From Roseovarius azorensis (GTDB lineage Bacteria; Pseudomonadota; Alphaproteobacteria; Rhodobacterales; Rhodobacteraceae): 64,000 nt of DNA. The stretch lies in assembly GCF_900109455.1 (NCBI RefSeq), contig NZ_FOAG01000009.1, positions 1-64,000 of the forward strand, in the 5' to 3' direction. The notes under the pieces are model-generated. The model was not told the DNA's origin and did no database searches. It worked only from the letters and a program-made list of their open reading frames with translations. A program made the translations under genes and the position numbers. Position 1 is the first letter of the stretch. Each line of letters opens with the position of its first letter. Positions 14,620 to 23,131 of this stretch are shown piece after piece.

Positions 14620-17574
14620 ATGCGTGCTGTCGGCTCGACGAAAGTGTTGTTTCCCCTGGCCGGCAGCGCCGGAATTACGGCAAGACAGAGACAGCTTGGC
14701 GCACTGCGCCTCGGGGTTTCGTGGCTTGCACTTGCGGTTGTGATGGCTGCCGGACCCAACCCCGCCCATGCAGCGGACGAGTGCGGTCCCGCCGTCCCTG
14801 GCGGGACGGTGACCTGCGGCCCGACCGGCAATCCGACGAACCACTACCCTGACGGGATCCTCTACGGCAACGTCGGGGTGCCGGTTCCGGACCTGACGGT
14901 GGTCATCGAGGATGGCGTCATCATCGGCACCACCGGAGATTCCCAGGCAGCCATGACGCTGTTCGGCTCGGGCGACGCGGTGGTGGACGTGGGCGTGGCC
15001 ACGATCTCGACCCGTGGTGTCACGTCGAACGGCATCTGGGCGCGCAGCTACACCGGGACCGCCACGATCACCTCGGAGGCGGCCGTGAGCACCGAAGGCA
15101 GTTCGTCCATGGGCATCTACGGCAGCAGCTTCAGCACGGCGCCCGGCGCCGACGTGACCATCACATCCATCGGCCCTGTCCTGACGCGCGGCAACTATGC
15201 GAACGGCGTGATGGGTGTCACCGGCGACGGGCTCGTCTCCATAACAACCGGCCGGGTGACAACAGAAGGCTTCCTGGCCAGGGCCATTCGCGCCACGGCG
15301 TTCGACGGCGCGGTTTCCGTCACCACGACCGACGTGGTCGAGACCCGTGGAGACGATTCTGTCGCCATACGCATTGACGGCGGCGAGGGTGTGAGGATTG
15401 ACGGGCAGGCCGCAATTCAAACCCGGGGCAGCTTCAGCGACGGAATCCTCGCACGCGCCTACGGTGGCACAGTCGACGTCGACGTGACCAGCGTCGGAAC
15501 CCTTGGCAACGGGTCTGCGGGCATGTTCGTATCGAACTACGGCACCGGCGCGGGCAATACCGTCTCCGTCACATCCACAGACCAGATCACGACCGAGGGC
15601 AGCAACGGGATAGGGATCTTCGCCCTCAGCCGCGGCGGGGCAATCGACATCGAAGTCGTCGATGTCACCACCACCGGGGCGGGCGCCACCGGGATCTATG
15701 CCCGCAATTATGCGGCCGGCGCCAACGGCGCGGTCTCGGTCACGGTGACGGGCAACGTCGTAGCCACCAACACCACCGCGCGCGCGATATCCGTGAGGGG
15801 CGCGCAGTCGCATATCGTCATCACCGAGACGGGGCTCGTAACCTCGGGGCAGTCCGACTCGATCAACTCCGTCTCGAGCACGATCGATACCGTCGATGTG
15901 CATGGCACGCTGGCGGGAACGGCGCGCCTGAACGCCGGCGACGACCGGGTCACCTTCTACTCCACCGCCGATCTGTCGCGGCTCACCCTTGTCGATGCCG
16001 GAACGGGGACGGACGCGCTCACCTTCGACGGGCTCGCGGGGGTGCTCGATCCCGCCATCTTCACGAATTTCGAGACGATCACATTCGACAACGGGTCGGA
16101 TTTCGTGGCGGCCCCGGCAGGCGCCTCGGTGCTGAGCGCGTCGCAGGGCCTGTTCCTGAGCAACAACTCGGCGCTGCGGCTTGGCGATCTCGACGACATC
16201 TTCGGCAGCGTGTCGATCGACGCGACCTCGCGGCTGGTGGCGCGCGGCGACAGTCCGGGCATCAACAGCATCACCGGAGACCTCACGCTGGCCGGGCGGC
16301 TCGACCTGACCGATGGCGCGGCCGACGACCGCACGGATGTGAGCGGCAGCCTGATCGGTCAGGGCGGCACCATCGCGCTCGACGTGCTGTTCGGCGGCGG
16401 CGGAGTGGCGGCGGCGGACCGTCTCACCTTTGGCGGCGACATAACGGGAACCGCCTTTCTCGAGATCAACCCGATCTTCGGTGGACCGCTGGCCGGAGGC
16501 CCGGTTCCGCTGATCACCTTCGGCGGTGCGATGATGGGGAATATCCAGCTTGCACAACCGCTCGATTTCGGCGGCATCGTCTTTGAACTTGCGCAGACGG
16601 GCAACAGCTTCACACTCGCGCTGGTCGAGCAGGGGCTGGTGGCCGATGTCGCGGAAAGCGTGGCGTTGGGCGCCGCCTTTGCGCCCGTTCTCCAGAGTCT
16701 CTTCGGCGATCTGGGCGCGCGTATCGGCACCGGGGATGCCCTGCGCCGTCCGGGGCTGGGCGCCGAGCCGCCGGGCCTCTGGGGCCGGATCGCCGGGGCC
16801 GATCACGATGGCGAGGCGGGCAACGGAACCCGCGGGGTAGATTTCGAGATCGACCAGTTCGTGCTTCAGTTCGGCGCGGACGTCCTGCGGGCCGAGACAG
16901 CGGGCGGCACACTGATCGGATATGCGATGGCGCAATATGGCACGGCGGACGGCGATGCCTATCAGCAGGGTATGGCCTCGACCGGGTTCAGCGCCACAAG
17001 TTACGGCATAGGGTTGGGTGCCACCTGGTATGCGGCGGACTCGGACACCTATGCGGACATCGCGGGCATGGTGAACTGGCATGACCTCGGCGTCACGGGG
17101 CCGGACGGCGACGCGCTCTCCTATACGCTGGGAATAGAGGGCGGCACACGCCTGCCGCTGGGCGGCGCCCTGTCGCTCGCACCGATGGGACAGATCGTCT
17201 ACAGCAACGCGGATATCGACCGGCTGTCCCGACCAACCATGGTCGATCCGGCGGGCTCGATCACCTTTGACCGGGCCGAAAGCCTGGTGGCGCGCGGCAA
17301 CCTGATGCTGGAATATGCGATCGACCCGATGTCCTCGGTGCAGATCGGCGGCGGTCTCGCCTATGAGTTTCTGGGCACCAGCGAGACGCGCTTTGGGTTC
17401 GGGTCGGTCAGCAAGACCGATCACGGTGGTTTCAGCGGTGAGATCGCGGCGCGCGGACAGGTGCGGCTGGCCGAGGCGCTCACCGTCTTTGGTGATGTGC
17501 GGGTCAGCAGGGCCTTCGATTCTGCCGGGATCGACAGCCTGTCGGGCCAGATCGGGATCCGGATGGATTTCTGA
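14620..17574 (+). CDS. Autotransporter (type V secretion) with beta-helix passenger
   Basis: A 984-residue protein. An extended signal peptide of about 51 residues ends at NPAHA-AD. The passenger (about 52-690) is rich in Gly, Ser, Thr and Val with repeated V-TTxG-x-x-x-xGI motifs (for example TRGVTSNGIWARSYTGT, TEGSNGIGIFALSRGG), as in parallel beta-helix adhesins. The C-terminal 265 residues form an autotransporter beta-barrel: LWGRIAGADHDG near 719, alternating aromatic strands and a terminal Phe (IGIRMDF). The passenger should be exposed on the outer surface. The ATG at 14620 has a GGAG site 8 nt upstream. Next on the same strand is a TIGR03032-like gene, only 71 bp away. A role in attachment is likely but the ligand is unknown. 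Confidence 0.92.
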   Translation: MRAVGSTKVLFPLAGSAGITARQRQLGALRLGVSWLALAVVMAAGPNPAHAADECGPAVPGGTVTCGPTGNPTNHYPDGILYGNVGVPVPDLTVVIEDGVIIGTTGDSQAAMTLFGSGDAVVDVGVATISTRGVTSNGIWARSYTGTATITSEAAVSTEGSSSMGIYGSSFSTAPGADVTITSIGPVLTRGNYANGVMGVTGDGLVSITTGRVTTEGFLARAIRATAFDGAVSVTTTDVVETRGDDSVAIRIDGGEGVRIDGQAAIQTRGSFSDGILARAYGGTVDVDVTSVGTLGNGSAGMFVSNYGTGAGNTVSVTSTDQITTEGSNGIGIFALSRGGAIDIEVVDVTTTGAGATGIYARNYAAGANGAVSVTVTGNVVATNTTARAISVRGAQSHIVITETGLVTSGQSDSINSVSSTIDTVDVHGTLAGTARLNAGDDRVTFYSTADLSRLTLVDAGTGTDALTFDGLAGVLDPAIFTNFETITFDNGSDFVAAPAGASVLSASQGLFLSNNSALRLGDLDDIFGSVSIDATSRLVARGDSPGINSITGDLTLAGRLDLTDGAADDRTDVSGSLIGQGGTIALDVLFGGGGVAAADRLTFGGDITGTAFLEINPIFGGPLAGGPVPLITFGGAMMGNIQLAQPLDFGGIVFELAQTGNSFTLALVEQGLVADVAESVALGAAFAPVLQSLFGDLGARIGTGDALRRPGLGAEPPGLWGRIAGADHDGEAGNGTRGVDFEIDQFVLQFGADVLRAETAGGTLIGYAMAQYGTADGDAYQQGMASTGFSATSYGIGLGATWYAADSDTYADIAGMVNWHDLGVTGPDGDALSYTLGIEGGTRLPLGGALSLAPMGQIVYSNADIDRLSRPTMVDPAGSITFDRAESLVARGNLMLEYAIDPMSSVQIGGGLAYEFLGTSETRFGFGSVSKTDHGGFSGEIAARGQVRLAEALTVFGDVRVSRAFDSAGIDSLSGQIGIRMDF

Positions 17575-17645
17575 CTCCGGCCATTATGCAGGTTGCCGGC
17601 GACGTGGCCGTCGGGCATGACAGCACTGATGACGCGAGGCGAGGC

Positions 17646-18737
17646 ATGACCGAAGAGAGCGACGCGGAGGCAGCAGCGCCAGGCGCAGCGACGGCCGGCA
17701 TAAGCTGCTCGGCGGGGTTTGCGGATTGGCTCGGATGGCATGGCATAAGTCTTGCCTTCACCTCTTACCAGACCGGGCAGCTGTTTCTCGTCGGGCACCA
17801 CCCGAACGGTCAGGTTGCGTTTCACCAGCACGGTTTTGGCCGTGCCATGGGTCTCTGGACGACACCCGAACGGCTCTACATGGCGACATCGGCCCAGATC
17901 TGGCGGCTTGAAAATGTGCTGATGCCCGACCAGCGAGCCAACGGGCGCTTTGATCGGTTGTTCGTGCCGCGCAACGCGCAGACGGTGGGTGAGACCGACA
18001 TCCACGAGATTGCAGTGGAACCACGGGGACGCATCCTGTTTGTCAACACGCTGCATTCCTGTCTTGCCACGGTCTCGACCGTGCATGGCTTTCGCCCGGT
18101 CTGGAAGCCGCCCTTCATCTCGCGCCTCGCGGCCGAGGATCGCTGTCATCTGAACGGGCTGGCGATGGAGAACGGGCGTGCGCGCTATGTCACTGCCGCC
18201 TGCCGGTCGGACGTGATCGGAGGCTGGCGCGACCGACGCGCCGAGGGCGGGTTGATCATCGACCTCGCCGAGGATGACCGGATCGTGACCGAGGGGCTTT
18301 CCATGCCCCACTCGCCCCGCCTGCGGGGTAGCGAACTCTACGTGCTCGACAGCGGCCGCGGCCAGCTTTGCCGTGTGGATCGCCTGACCGGCAGCGCAGA
18401 GCCCATCGCCTTTCTGCCCGGATTCCTGCGCGGGCTCGCGTTTGTCGGGAACCATGCCATCGTGACGCTCTCGCTGCCGCGCGAAGCCTCGTTCAGCGGT
18501 CTCGCGCTCGACGAGGCACTGCGGATCCGCGATGCAGAGCCCTGGTGCGGCGTGCAGGTGATCGACCTTGCGAGCGGCGATGTGGTGCAATGGATTCGCC
18601 TTGGCGGCCCGATCCGGGAATTGTTCGATGTGGCGGTTCTGCCGGGGACTGCCACCCCCATGTCGATCGGCGCCACCGACGGCGCCGAGGCACATGTCAC
18701 ATGGGAACCCGACTTTGCCCCTCTCCATGGCGGTTGA
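17646..18737 (+). CDS. TIGR03032-family protein, probable beta-propeller
   Basis: A 363-residue protein that resembles the TIGR03032 family: GLWTTPERLYMATSAQIWRLEN, DIHEIAVEP (the family's conserved TGDVDxHE-like motif appears as VGETDIHE), CHLNGLAMENGRARYVTA, and SMPHSPRLRGSELYVLDSGRGQL. The family is predicted to fold as a beta-propeller; its function is not established. It starts at an ATG with GAGGCGAGG upstream; a frame open since 17586 would add 20 residues. It lies 71 bp after the autotransporter on the same strand, so co-transcription and a role with a surface or carbohydrate structure are possible. Confidence 0.82.
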   Translation: MTEESDAEAAAPGAATAGISCSAGFADWLGWHGISLAFTSYQTGQLFLVGHHPNGQVAFHQHGFGRAMGLWTTPERLYMATSAQIWRLENVLMPDQRANGRFDRLFVPRNAQTVGETDIHEIAVEPRGRILFVNTLHSCLATVSTVHGFRPVWKPPFISRLAAEDRCHLNGLAMENGRARYVTAACRSDVIGGWRDRRAEGGLIIDLAEDDRIVTEGLSMPHSPRLRGSELYVLDSGRGQLCRVDRLTGSAEPIAFLPGFLRGLAFVGNHAIVTLSLPREASFSGLALDEALRIRDAEPWCGVQVIDLASGDVVQWIRLGGPIRELFDVAVLPGTATPMSIGATDGAEAHVTWEPDFAPLHGG

Positions 18738-19055
18738 GAGCGGATTTCGGCGCACTTCCGATTTCCGGGGAGCATAGAAGATCGACCATCAGGCGGTTCG
18801 AAACCCCTTCAACTGCGGGCGCGCCCTCTGATCCCCTGCGGCATCGGAAATTACAGTGCCGCCACCCTCATCGGGTGTCGATGTGCGCCTGCGGCAGCAT
18901 CGCTGCCCGTCTGAAAACGGGTTCGCTACCGCCTGACCTCGCCACGGATGTGACCGATTCACCCGACACGAATCTAATATGTGCTCTACTACCATAAGGC
19001 TATGGACAGCCCTCGAAGAAAAAAGTCATATGTAAGGCAAAATTGAGAGCAGATC
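18738..19055. other. Intergenic region upstream of the AHL synthase
   Basis: The 318 bp contain no credible gene. The last 100 bp are A+T-richer and carry a short inverted repeat, CCATA-AGGC-TATGG at 18992-19005, about 50 bp before the synthase start. It does not match a lux-box consensus. The promoter of the synthase must lie here. Confidence 0.4.
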
Positions 19056-19820
19056 ATGAAACATGCCTGGACGCTTTTTGGGTCGATGACAGCGCCCTCG
19101 ACATCGCAAGTGCGAGACGGTGAGCCGTCTGACCGGCCGCCGATAGTAAAGATGCCACGTCGTATCCGTGAAGCGGTGCGACAGGACTCCCGGCAGGCGG
19201 TCGATGAGACCGCCAATATTCTGACCGCGGACATGTCCTTTCAGAACATGAACAACTTCGGAAACCTGTTTCCGAAATACCTGAAAGCGCGCAAATCCGT
19301 CTTCATCGACCGCCTCAACTGGCACGTTTCCGAAACCGAAGGGATGGAGTTCGATCAGTACGATACGCCATTCTGCCGGTGGGTGGTTCTGGTGGAATTC
19401 GGTGACATCATCGGAGGGGTTCGCCTGATGCCGACCACGGCAGCTTGCGGCATTTACAGCTACATGCTCCGCGACGCGCACCTCGGTTTGCTCGAAGACT
19501 TTCCAACCGATGTGCTTTTCATTGAACCTCCTGTGGACATTGAGGCCTGGGAAGCGTCACGCTTCTTTATCAAGGACAGCATTCCGGGGACGAGACGGTT
19601 GCTCATCCAGAGCCGGCTCTTTTCGGAGATGAACCGTGTCGCGGAAGAGAACGGGGCAAAATACATTCTGGGTATCGTGCCTGCGGTATGGGCTCGCTGG
19701 GCGAGGCGACTGAACGTCACGGCCACCCCTATCGGCGCGCCATTCAGCATCGAAGGCAGCCGCAGCCAGTCGGTGCTTTTCCGGGTGGAACCGCCGGACC
19801 GCTGCGCGCGGACGCCGTAA
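19056..19820 (+). CDS. LuxI-type acyl-homoserine-lactone synthase
   Basis: A 254-residue autoinducer synthase. All family invariants are present: Arg79 and Phe83 (ARKSVF), Trp89 (NWHV), Asp100 and Asp103 (EFDQYDT), Arg123 (GGVRL), and Glu166/Arg169 (WEASRFF). It would join an acyl chain from acyl-ACP to S-adenosylmethionine in the cytoplasm, releasing a diffusible signal. The first 60 residues are an extension compared with typical LuxI proteins; an internal Met60 is an alternative start. No LuxR-type gene lies beside it. Instead it is followed by a response regulator, a P450, a histidine kinase and a second response regulator. A strong hairpin follows immediately after the stop, so it is probably transcribed alone. 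Confidence 0.9.
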   Translation: MKHAWTLFGSMTAPSTSQVRDGEPSDRPPIVKMPRRIREAVRQDSRQAVDETANILTADMSFQNMNNFGNLFPKYLKARKSVFIDRLNWHVSETEGMEFDQYDTPFCRWVVLVEFGDIIGGVRLMPTTAACGIYSYMLRDAHLGLLEDFPTDVLFIEPPVDIEAWEASRFFIKDSIPGTRRLLIQSRLFSEMNRVAEENGAKYILGIVPAVWARWARRLNVTATPIGAPFSIEGSRSQSVLFRVEPPDRCARTP

Positions 19821-19825
19821 CAGCC

Positions 19826-19846
19826 CCGGACACACTGCGTGTCCGG
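19826..19846 (+). terminator. Hairpin directly after the AHL synthase gene
   Basis: CCGGACAC and GTGTCCGG pair perfectly around a 5-nt loop, 5 bp after the stop codon. No long T run follows. It probably ends or stabilises the synthase transcript and separates it from the response regulator downstream. Confidence 0.55.
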
Positions 19847-20189
19847 ATGGCTTCTCACAACAGCCCCTGCCCCGGATCCGTTAACGGGAGGGCCATTTTT
19901 CTGCGCTCTGAGCCTGTGCGCCGCCCGCCGATTGTTGCGGATCCAGACCCAATCCCCGTGCATTCTGCCACCTATCTCCAAAGCGGGAACGCAAAATGGA
20001 TATTATGTCAGAAACATGTCGAGAAAATCCAAAACGGCCCATATTTGGCCTAAAAATCGGCAAATTCGTAAAGCATCTTTCAATGTTGAAGTCCGATCAA
20101 CACTCTTCTGGCCGAAAGCAGACATGAAAGATGACACCACCATTTTTCAGCGAAGGCTGAAGGATCGAGCGCGAGAGGCACAGCATCAG
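19847..20189. other. Intergenic region between AHL synthase and response regulator
   Basis: No separate gene is supported in these 343 bp. The part from about 19985 is A+T-rich and should hold the promoter of the response regulator gene. The regulator's frame is open through here, and Met codons at 20016 and 20121 are possible but less likely starts. Confidence 0.35.
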
Positions 20190-21254
20190 ATGCGCGTGCT
20201 CATCGTCGATGATGATCCAAGCATCCTGCACGTATTGCAGACGGCGCTCGCAGCAATCGATAACTACAGCGTGGCTGTCGCCGCCTGCGCTGATTCCGCG
20301 CTTGACATGATCGAAGGAGCTGAGACGTCGTTCGACTGTTTCCTGCTCGATATCCAGATGCCCGAAACCGACGGCATCGTCCTGCTGCGGAAAATTCGCA
20401 GGATGCCGGACTATTCCGAGACCCCGATCATCATGCTGACGGCAATGAGCGAACGCAATTATATTGACGACGCCTTTATTGCCGGTGCGACAGATTACAT
20501 CACGAAACCTTTTGACCTGATGGATCTGCGCGGTCGGATGAATGCGGCGCGGCGTCTCGTGAAAGAGAAACTCAGGACCGAAGAGACCAAGCGGGCTGTC
20601 ACGATTCTGAAACAGGAGCTTCAGAAGAATACACAGTTCAATTTCGACGATCCTCTGGTGATTGAGGGTGCCGACCGGCACCTGCGTTTCATGCAGTTCA
20701 ACAACTACATTGATCAGTTGTCGCGCGGCCAGATTTTCAAATCGCATTGCCTGGCTATCCTGTTGCAGGATGCGCAGACCCTCTATGATGTCACCGATTG
20801 CGGATATTTCCGTCATGTCGTCAACGAAACCGCGCTCTGCCTGCAGTCCGCGACATCGGATCTCGATTGCATGTTCTCCTACCGGGGCAGCGGCCTGTTC
20901 CTGGTGATCGTCCATGATGACGAGTCCCTGCGCGCATTCCCGACCGAAGAAAAGCTCAACCACTATGTTCAGGCGATGCTTGGCGAGCGCGGAAGCGCGG
21001 ATTCCTGGGTGCAGGCGCTTGTGGGCAAGCCTTTCTCGATGCGCTCACTGTCGCGTTCGGGTATCGATGCGGCGATAAATCGCGCTGTCGACAGCGTACA
21101 GCAGCGCGAGATCATTTTCCGTCAGGGCGATACACGACCTGTAGACGATCCAACTGACGCAGGAACCCAGCGCGGCACACATACGCGTCGCAGGATCTAC
21201 GAGCGTGTGCTCATGGAGCTTTACGGCGAAGAGAGCTATCTCAATCTGAAATAA
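20190..21254 (+). CDS. Response regulator with degenerate GGDEF-like output domain (paralogue 1)
   Basis: A 354-residue protein. Residues 1-120 are a receiver domain with acidic pocket VDDDPS, phospho-acceptor Asp54 (LLDIQMP), Thr in MLTAM and Lys in TKPF. A helical linker follows, then about 170 residues with the order of a GGDEF fold: SHCLAILLQDAQTLYDVTD, a helix, and MFSYRGSGLFLVIVH, where YRGSGLF stands at residues 231-237 in place of the RxGGDEF active loop. Catalysis is therefore unlikely. A second regulator at 24701-25789 has YRG at exactly the same residue number. The start at 20190 was chosen to match that paralogue and has GAGAGG 11 nt upstream; 20121 would add 23 residues. Confidence 0.82.
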   Translation: MRVLIVDDDPSILHVLQTALAAIDNYSVAVAACADSALDMIEGAETSFDCFLLDIQMPETDGIVLLRKIRRMPDYSETPIIMLTAMSERNYIDDAFIAGATDYITKPFDLMDLRGRMNAARRLVKEKLRTEETKRAVTILKQELQKNTQFNFDDPLVIEGADRHLRFMQFNNYIDQLSRGQIFKSHCLAILLQDAQTLYDVTDCGYFRHVVNETALCLQSATSDLDCMFSYRGSGLFLVIVHDDESLRAFPTEEKLNHYVQAMLGERGSADSWVQALVGKPFSMRSLSRSGIDAAINRAVDSVQQREIIFRQGDTRPVDDPTDAGTQRGTHTRRRIYERVLMELYGEESYLNLK

Positions 21255-21303
21255 CCGGATCCATGTATCCAATTATCCCGACGTATCGTACGTTTCGGTT
21301 GCT

Positions 21304-22689
21304 TCAAATCGGGCGGGCATTCAGGATGATGGGGCCGCCGGGACGCATCGTGAACGTCAATACCGGGCGCGGAACAGGCGTGGCCGTCATCGAGAAAACG
21401 ATGCAACGTAAGACCGATGCCATAAGCACCATAAGTTCTGTTTCCGCATACTGGGCCCCGATGCATACCCTTGGCCCGTCGCCAAACGGAATGAACTGAC
21501 CTCTGGGAACGGTTGTGCCGAGAAAGCGCTCGGGCCTATACAAGTTCGGAGACTCCCAAAGGCACACGTTGCGATGCAATGAATAGACCGGAAAGAAGAG
21601 CGCGTCGCCCTTCTCGAACCGAATACCCTTGATCGTGAGTTCCGCACCCGCATCCCTGGCAAAGAACGCCGCCGAGGGATAAAGGCGCAACGTCTCGCGG
21701 ATATGCGCCCGCAGCAGCGGCATTTTCTGGATATCATCGTAGGTTATCGGGGCCTCGGGTGAGACAGATCTGATTTCGTTGCGGATTTCGGCCTGAACAT
21801 CCGGATGGAGCGCCAGCAGGTACACACCCCAGGCAAAGGCATTGGCAGAGGTTTCGTGCCCCGCCACCACAAAGGTCAGCAGATTGTCCACCGTTGTTTC
21901 GATATCCTCGAAATCCTCTTCGAGCGCGGCAATCATCAGGTCGAGAAAATCCAGAGGTTCGGGCCGGTTCTCGTTGCGGCGTTCTTCGATGACCTGCCTT
22001 GCCAGCCAGCGCATGCTGGTGACCGGCTGTTTGCTTCTGAACCACTTTTGCCTCGGCAGCCAAGACGGCAGCCCCATGAGATCGAACAGGGAAATCAGGG
22101 TGATGTATTCGAAATACTTTCTGAGCCCTACCCGGATCTCCTCGGCGCTGACTTCCTCGTTGCCTGCAAACATAACACGGGAGATGTTTGTCAGCGTCGC
22201 AGCGGGGCCCATCTGCGCGGCGTCGACCAGCCCGTGACCTTCCGCCAGAGAATCGGCCATCTCCATCCCGGTTTCGGCAAAGTGCTGCGCCAGCATCGGC
22301 AGGTTGCGCGCCGCAAAGAGCGGCGAATAGCGTCGGCGCTGCGCCTTCCATTTCTGACCTTCCGAGAGGATGAGGCCATTGCCGACCGCGGATCCGATGA
22401 TGTCCTTGGTGAACTTTGCTTTCGGAAAATCACGGCCCTTGCCGACCAGCAGTTCGGTGACGATTTCGGGATCGCAGATATAATGAATGTTCAGTGGTCC
22501 CCGCAGATAGGTCTGCCGGGTGGTTTCGATGGGGATGACTTCCAGCATGTTCCGACCGGCATGACGCGCGAATTCGAGCAGACCTATCGGCTTTTCAGCC
22601 AACTTTGCCTGAACAGGCGTCACGGAATCGCGCGCCTCTTGCGTCTTGCCAACCCTATGCAGTCCGTCTGGAGCCATCTTTGATTTCAC
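21304..22689 (-). CDS. Cytochrome P450
   Basis: A 461-residue P450 with all hallmarks: I-helix AGHETSA (Glu279, Thr280), K-helix ETLR, a PERF motif, and heme loop FGDGPRVCIG with the ligand Cys409. The segment GNGLILSEGQKWKAQRRRYSP is of the type seen in fatty-acid-hydroxylating and related P450s (CYP102/CYP4-like clan) rather than in P450cam-like enzymes. No signal peptide is seen and no ferredoxin partner gene is nearby. It converges with response regulator 1 and is divergent from the histidine kinase, so it shares a 440-bp control region with the kinase. Its place between AHL synthase and kinase suggests that it may modify the acyl chain of the signal; this is a hypothesis. Confidence 0.92.
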   Translation of the reverse strand: MKSKMAPDGLHRVGKTQEARDSVTPVQAKLAEKPIGLLEFARHAGRNMLEVIPIETTRQTYLRGPLNIHYICDPEIVTELLVGKGRDFPKAKFTKDIIGSAVGNGLILSEGQKWKAQRRRYSPLFAARNLPMLAQHFAETGMEMADSLAEGHGLVDAAQMGPAATLTNISRVMFAGNEEVSAEEIRVGLRKYFEYITLISLFDLMGLPSWLPRQKWFRSKQPVTSMRWLARQVIEERRNENRPEPLDFLDLMIAALEEDFEDIETTVDNLLTFVVAGHETSANAFAWGVYLLALHPDVQAEIRNEIRSVSPEAPITYDDIQKMPLLRAHIRETLRLYPSAAFFARDAGAELTIKGIRFEKGDALFFPVYSLHRNVCLWESPNLYRPERFLGTTVPRGQFIPFGDGPRVCIGAQYAETELMVLMASVLRCIVFSMTATPVPRPVLTFTMRPGGPIILNARPI

Positions 22690-23131
22690 GCCGCTCGTTT
22701 CAGTTCTTGTGTTGCATCACCTCGCCAGACGTATGACACATTTTGTCAGAACGAATACTGATGGAACGCTCTGGACGTTCGTTCGGTTCGCAAACAACCG
22801 GATCACCAGAACCACAATATCGGCACGACCATGTTCAACGTAGGGGCGGCAATGAAGTTTTCATGCCCAAGCAGCAAGACCGTATCAGACCTGTTCGATT
22901 TGACAATAGAGGCTCCATGCGGGCGCGCGCGAACACGGGCTGCCGTTGCCGCCATGAAACAGGTCGAAGGACATCACCTGCCCCAAAGGATGCACCCGGA
23001 TGAATCCGCCCCCGATACCATCCATTTGGCTCCGGCATGTGCCGCGTGCCAAACTTTGAACTGAATGCGGACGGAATCTTTGCACGAACATGTGCGAAGT
23101 AATGAAATGCTCAACCGTAGGCCCTGCGCAA
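22690..23131. promoter_or_regulatory. Divergent control region between P450 and histidine kinase
   Basis: The 442 bp separate the divergent genes. Near the P450 side are several inverted repeats: TGACA-N5-TGTCA at 22734-22748, GAACG-N7-CGTTC at 22764-22780, and outer arms GAACGAA (22749-22755) and TTCGTTC (22778-22784). These stand 45-95 bp upstream of the P450 start, where an operator would be expected. The rest shows no repeat or credible gene. Binding factors are unknown. Confidence 0.45.

Noticed and set aside
14530..17424. Long open frame on the minus strand opposite the autotransporter (over 900 codons)
   Set aside because: It mirrors the high-G+C autotransporter gene, is Arg/Gly/His-rich, has no domain pattern or ribosome site, while the plus strand shows a signal peptide and barrel.
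18992..19005. lux box upstream of the AHL synthase
   Set aside because: CCATA-AGGC-TATGG is only 14 bp with 5-bp arms and does not match the roughly 20-bp lux-box pattern; with no LuxR nearby there is no reason to call it one.
22831..23064. Possible small gene in the P450/kinase intergenic region
   Set aside because: No ribosome site, no conserved pattern and mixed composition; more likely random frame in a control region.
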